Shown here one piece after another: positions 5,812 through 7,706 of a stretch of 7,706 bases of DNA; the stretch's first letter is position 1; every line of letters starts with the position of its first letter. Source of the stretch: CAYIGN01 sp964363055 (GTDB taxonomy: Bacteria; Patescibacteriota; Minisyncoccia; Sungbacterales; HO2-52-23); assembly GCA_964363055.1 (NCBI GenBank), contig CAYIGN010000035.1:1-7706 (forward strand). Direction: 5' to 3'. A program made the position numbers and the translations under genes. Under the pieces are notes generated by a model. It was given only the letters and a program-made list of their open reading frames with translations. It ran no database searches and was not told the origin of the DNA.

Positions 5812-7098
5812 TTATTGCCCTGAAGGTTGGGCTTCTGGCTCGATTTTTTCTGCAGCCTCGGCCATGGCATCTCGGGGTTCTATCTCGACTTCGCTTGCAG
5901 CCTCGGCCGCGGGACTTTGCGTCTCAACCTCAGCTTTTGCAATATCGGCAGGCGCGCGCACATCAATTCTCCATCCGGTGAGTTTGGCGGCCAGGCGCAC
6001 GTTTTGCCCCCGCTTGCCGATGGCGAGCGACAGCTGCTCCTCCGGCACCTCTACTTTGGCATCGCGGCGCTCCTCATTCGTATCCACTCTTATAACTTTG
6101 GCTGGAGACAGGGCATGGGCGATAAACTCGCGGGGATTATCGGACCATTCAATGATGTCAATTTTTTCACCGCCCAGTTCCTGGATCACGGTTGAAACCC
6201 GCACTCCCTTTTGTCCGACCAGCGAACCAACCGGGTCTACGGCCGGGTCGAGCGAGGCGACCGCGACTTTAGACCTAGACCCGGGCTCGCGCGCCACTGC
6301 CTTGATGACAACTACTCCGGAGGCAACCTCCGGAACTTCCAATCCAAAAAGGCCCTCCAGCAGCCGCGGATGAGAACGGGAGAGGAAGATACCCGAACCC
6401 CGCGGGCTTTTCTCAACCAACGTAATCACTACCTTGAGTCGTTCCCCAATTCGATACCGCTCGCCCGGCACCTGCTCCTCAAGCGGCAGAGCGCCCGCGG
6501 TCCGGCCAATGTCAAGAAAGACATTCCTTCCCTCAATCCGCTGCACCAAGCCGCTCACCACTTCTCCCTCTCGGTCTTTGTATTCTTCAAAGACCGCCTC
6601 ACGTTCGGCCTCTCTGATTCGTTGGAGGATCACCTGCTTTGCGGTCTGCGCCGCGATTCTCCCATGCTCGGCGCCCGCAGGGTATTCGAGCGGGAATTCT
6701 ATTTCATCTCCAACCTTGGCATCGGCTTTGATCCGGCGCGCTTCCTCAATTAGAAGATGCCGTTCAGGGTTGAAGCGAATCTTCTTCTCGCCGACTGCGG
6801 TTTCCTCATCATCCGCATCCGGAAGAGCGGCTGGCGCGGCTGCTTCGTCCCCGATTGAGGCAGCGTCTTCATCTTCGGTTCTGAGCATACCCTCCTCCAC
6901 CACAATCTTGATCTGACGTATGGCAACCTGGCCGGTCTCGGGATTGAGCAGGGCGCGAATAATCTGTCCGCGCTTGCCATAATCGCGTTTATAAGCAGCG
7001 GCCAGCGCCATCTCAATTGACTCGAGAACCTTCTCGCGCGAGATGCCCTTCTCGTCGGCGAGCTGCTGTATGGCTTGAGTGAAAGATTTGAGATCCAT
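5812..7098 (-). CDS. nusA: Transcription termination/antitermination factor NusA
   Basis: NusA binds RNA polymerase and nascent RNA and modulates pausing, termination and antitermination. Order of parts: an N-terminal polymerase-binding domain (1-about 165, ending in TAKQVILQRIREAERE), an S1 domain (about 177-242), KH1 with GQKG at 295-298, and KH2 with GKRG at 361-364 followed by QNVRLAAKLTGW. At 428 aa it lacks the two C-terminal acidic repeat domains of E. coli NusA (495 aa), as in many bacteria. It ends instead in a 43-residue Glu/Ala/Pro tail (about 386-428). An odd feature is a low-complexity acidic insertion at about 72-106 within the N-terminal domain. The start at 7098 fits the family opening (MDLKSFTQAIQQLADEKGI). 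No Shine-Dalgarno is evident (attttatagctc). The gene is followed by hppA, not by infB as in many genomes. Confidence 0.96.
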   Translation of the reverse strand: MDLKSFTQAIQQLADEKGISREKVLESIEMALAAAYKRDYGKRGQIIRALLNPETGQVAIRQIKIVVEEGMLRTEDEDAASIGDEAAAPAALPDADDEETAVGEKKIRFNPERHLLIEEARRIKADAKVGDEIEFPLEYPAGAEHGRIAAQTAKQVILQRIREAEREAVFEEYKDREGEVVSGLVQRIEGRNVFLDIGRTAGALPLEEQVPGERYRIGERLKVVITLVEKSPRGSGIFLSRSHPRLLEGLFGLEVPEVASGVVVIKAVAREPGSRSKVAVASLDPAVDPVGSLVGQKGVRVSTVIQELGGEKIDIIEWSDNPREFIAHALSPAKVIRVDTNEERRDAKVEVPEEQLSLAIGKRGQNVRLAAKLTGWRIDVRAPADIAKAEVETQSPAAEAASEVEIEPRDAMAEAAEKIEPEAQPSGQ

Positions 7099-7140
7099 GA
7101 GCTATAAAATTCCAAATAAATTCAAAATCACAAATTCTAG

Positions 7141-7312
7141 AAGTCATCTCAAAATTGATTTCCCGTCATTCCCGATCCCCGTTTATGCGGGGACAGGCGT
7201 GATCGGGAATCCAGAATTTGGCTTGTTCACTGGATTCCCGCTCCCCACTTTCGTGAGGACAAGTTTCGCGGGAATGACGATAATAAGCCAAAATTCAATT
7301 TTGAGATGACTT
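7141..7312. repeat. 172-bp nested palindromic repeat (REP/MITE-like)
   Basis: The outer arms are an exact 18-bp inverted repeat, aagtcatctcaaaattga (7141-7158) and 7295-7312. Inside lie further exact pairs: cgtcattcccg (7164-7174) with 7269-7279, attcccgatc (7168-7177) with 7201-7210, and cgggaatccag (7204-7214) with 7230-7240. They allow either one long stem or two separate hairpins. The GTCATTCCCG/CGGGAATCCAG words are a widespread bacterial intergenic repeat type. The element encodes nothing and sits 42 nt upstream of the nusA start, within its probable leader. Confidence 0.85.
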
Positions 7313-7386
7313 GTAAACGCATTTGGAGTTTTTGTCATTAGAATTTAGATATTGTTTGTAATTTGGGATTTGGAATCTTTATGAAA

Positions 7387-7410
7387 AGTGGTCCGTTCCC
7401 ACGGACCGCT
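7387..7410 (-). terminator. Hairpin with short T-run at the expected 5' end of the nusA transcript
   Basis: agtggtccgt (7387-7396) and acggaccgct (7401-7410) pair over 10 bp (one G-T pair) with a 4-nt loop. On the minus strand the stem runs into cacttttcat, a short T-tract of terminator shape. No minus-strand gene lies just upstream, but a candidate promoter does. It could therefore be an attenuator or a 5' stabilising stem for nusA, or the terminator of a gene beyond the window. Confidence 0.5.
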
Positions 7411-7419
7411 CACCCTTCT

Positions 7420-7449
7420 ATCCTAATGCATGTCGGGGGCGGATGTCAA
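7420..7449 (-). promoter_or_regulatory. Candidate sigma70-type promoter for nusA
   Basis: On the minus strand a perfect -35 TTGACA (7449-7444) is followed after 18 nt by TAGGAT (7425-7420), a 4-of-6 match to TATAAT. Transcription would begin near 7413, giving nusA a leader of roughly 315 nt that contains the hairpin 7387-7410 and the 172-bp palindrome. Confidence 0.45.
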
Positions 7450-7486
7450 GTATGTGGAAAAGGGGCGAGCAACTGATTTTAGGATA

Positions 7487-7495
7487 TGGTATACT
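7487..7495 (+). promoter_or_regulatory. Candidate extended -10 promoter, plus strand
   Basis: TGGTATACT gives an extended -10 (TG-n-TATACT) with no convincing -35 at 17 nt. Predicted transcription would start near 7502, only about 5 nt before ATG 7507, so the message would be nearly leaderless. Confidence 0.35.
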
Positions 7496-7506
7496 AAAAA
7501 ACATCC

Positions 7507-7599
7507 ATGCGCTTTGTATCTTGGCAACCGGACATCCCCAGAGCAGTGGAAGGGGCGCGTATCTTAGTTTACACTGCCAATAAGCAAGAAGACAGATGA
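7507..7599 (+). CDS. Possible 30-aa leaderless ORF or gene remnant
   Basis: This short frame begins MRFVSWQPDIPRAVEGARIL and ends in TGA. It has no Shine-Dalgarno but lies right behind an extended -10 box, so leaderless translation is possible. I recognise no family. It may be the cut-off start of a longer gene, since the sequence after the stop leads into the end repeat. Confidence 0.2.
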   Translation: MRFVSWQPDIPRAVEGARILVYTANKQEDR

Positions 7600-7652
7600 T
7601 TAAAGCCAGAAGCCGAAAAATTTTATTGCTTTCGTCTCTCGACTTTAGTCAT

Positions 7653-7706
7653 TAGAACCCATCTCAAAAATGGCTTTGAAGGCGAAATCGTGCGGATTTC
7701 GTCGCT
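7653..7706 (-). repeat. Right copy of inverted repeat found at both window ends
   Basis: Positions 7653-7672 are the exact reverse complement of 35-54, with weaker similarity to the window edge (cggatttc at 7693-7700 matches 9-16). The CCCATCTC word, read outward, mirrors GAGATGGG on the left. Confidence 0.75.

Larger units (their letters stand above)
7099..7706. other. 608-bp gene-poor stretch upstream of nusA
   Basis: The stretch holds AT-rich blocks of aaattccaaa type (7107-7140 and 7330-7380), a 172-bp nested palindrome splitting them (7141-7312), a hairpin (7387-7410), a candidate nusA promoter (7420-7449), a possible short plus-strand ORF with its own promoter (7487-7599) and the right copy of the end repeat (7653-7706). 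No conserved gene was recognised in any frame. Confidence 0.7.

Noticed and set aside
6211..6753. 180-codon plus-strand open frame inside nusA
   Set aside because: It is antisense to the S1 and KH domains of nusA; it is a shadow frame.
42..7665. Whole window as one composite transposon
   Set aside because: Inverted ends are present, but there is no transposase and the cargo is core housekeeping genes; a dispersed repeat at an assembly edge is more likely.
1..7706. tRNA, rRNA or CRISPR array
   Set aside because: I found no cloverleaf, rRNA core sequence or regularly spaced direct repeats; the repeats present are inverted and irregular.

Overview
The window looks like a piece of a small bacterial genome of the Candidate Phyla Radiation (Parcubacteria-like) type. 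This is an inference from three things: compact conserved housekeeping genes on one strand, a HEPN-domain fragment with the 'YW...D..TAE.LF.SKRY..CLFFC' style common in those genomes, and intergenic spaces filled with AT-rich AAATTCCAAA-type and GTCATTCCCG-type repeats. No 16S or other phylogenetic marker is present, so the lineage is not proven.

Layout. The minus strand carries four well-conserved genes, read right to left: nusA (5812-7098), hppA for a membrane H+-pumping pyrophosphatase (3759-5741), tig for trigger factor (2066-3391) and clpP (1411-2046). A strong bidirectional intrinsic terminator (1345-1370) closes the run. tig and clpP are 19 nt apart and surely co-transcribed. nusA and hppA are 70 nt apart and probably co-transcribed. 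The 367-bp space between hppA and tig holds the start of a broken HEPN-domain gene (3441-3599, minus), a perfect 18-bp palindrome that supplies the last 14 codons of that fragment, a 67-bp inverted-repeat element with ATA direct repeats at its edges, and a GC-rich hairpin.

The left end (1-1300) is different. Plus-strand short genes of unknown function lie there: a 69-aa protein with possible zinc ligands (450-659), a 168-aa basic protein (785-1291) and perhaps a Met-rich 48-aa peptide (205-351). Each is followed by a perfect hairpin. The 69-aa and 168-aa genes have strong Shine-Dalgarno sequences, whereas none of the four minus-strand housekeeping genes shows one.

The right end (7099-7706) is a gene-poor 608-bp stretch. 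It holds a 172-bp nested palindrome, a candidate nusA promoter followed at once by a hairpin, and a possible 30-aa leaderless ORF on the plus strand. The two ends of the window carry the same repeat in opposite orientation (20 bp identical: 35-54 and 7653-7672). The window is therefore either bounded by a dispersed repeat (as at a contig edge) or flanked by inverted copies of one element.

How it works together: NusA modulates transcript elongation and termination, trigger factor meets nascent chains at the ribosome, ClpP degrades failed proteins, and the pyrophosphatase turns the PPi released by macromolecule synthesis into a proton gradient. This is ordinary housekeeping. The unusual material is in the repeats, the interrupted HEPN gene and the unknown plus-strand cassette. 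I did not find a convincing new multi-gene system.
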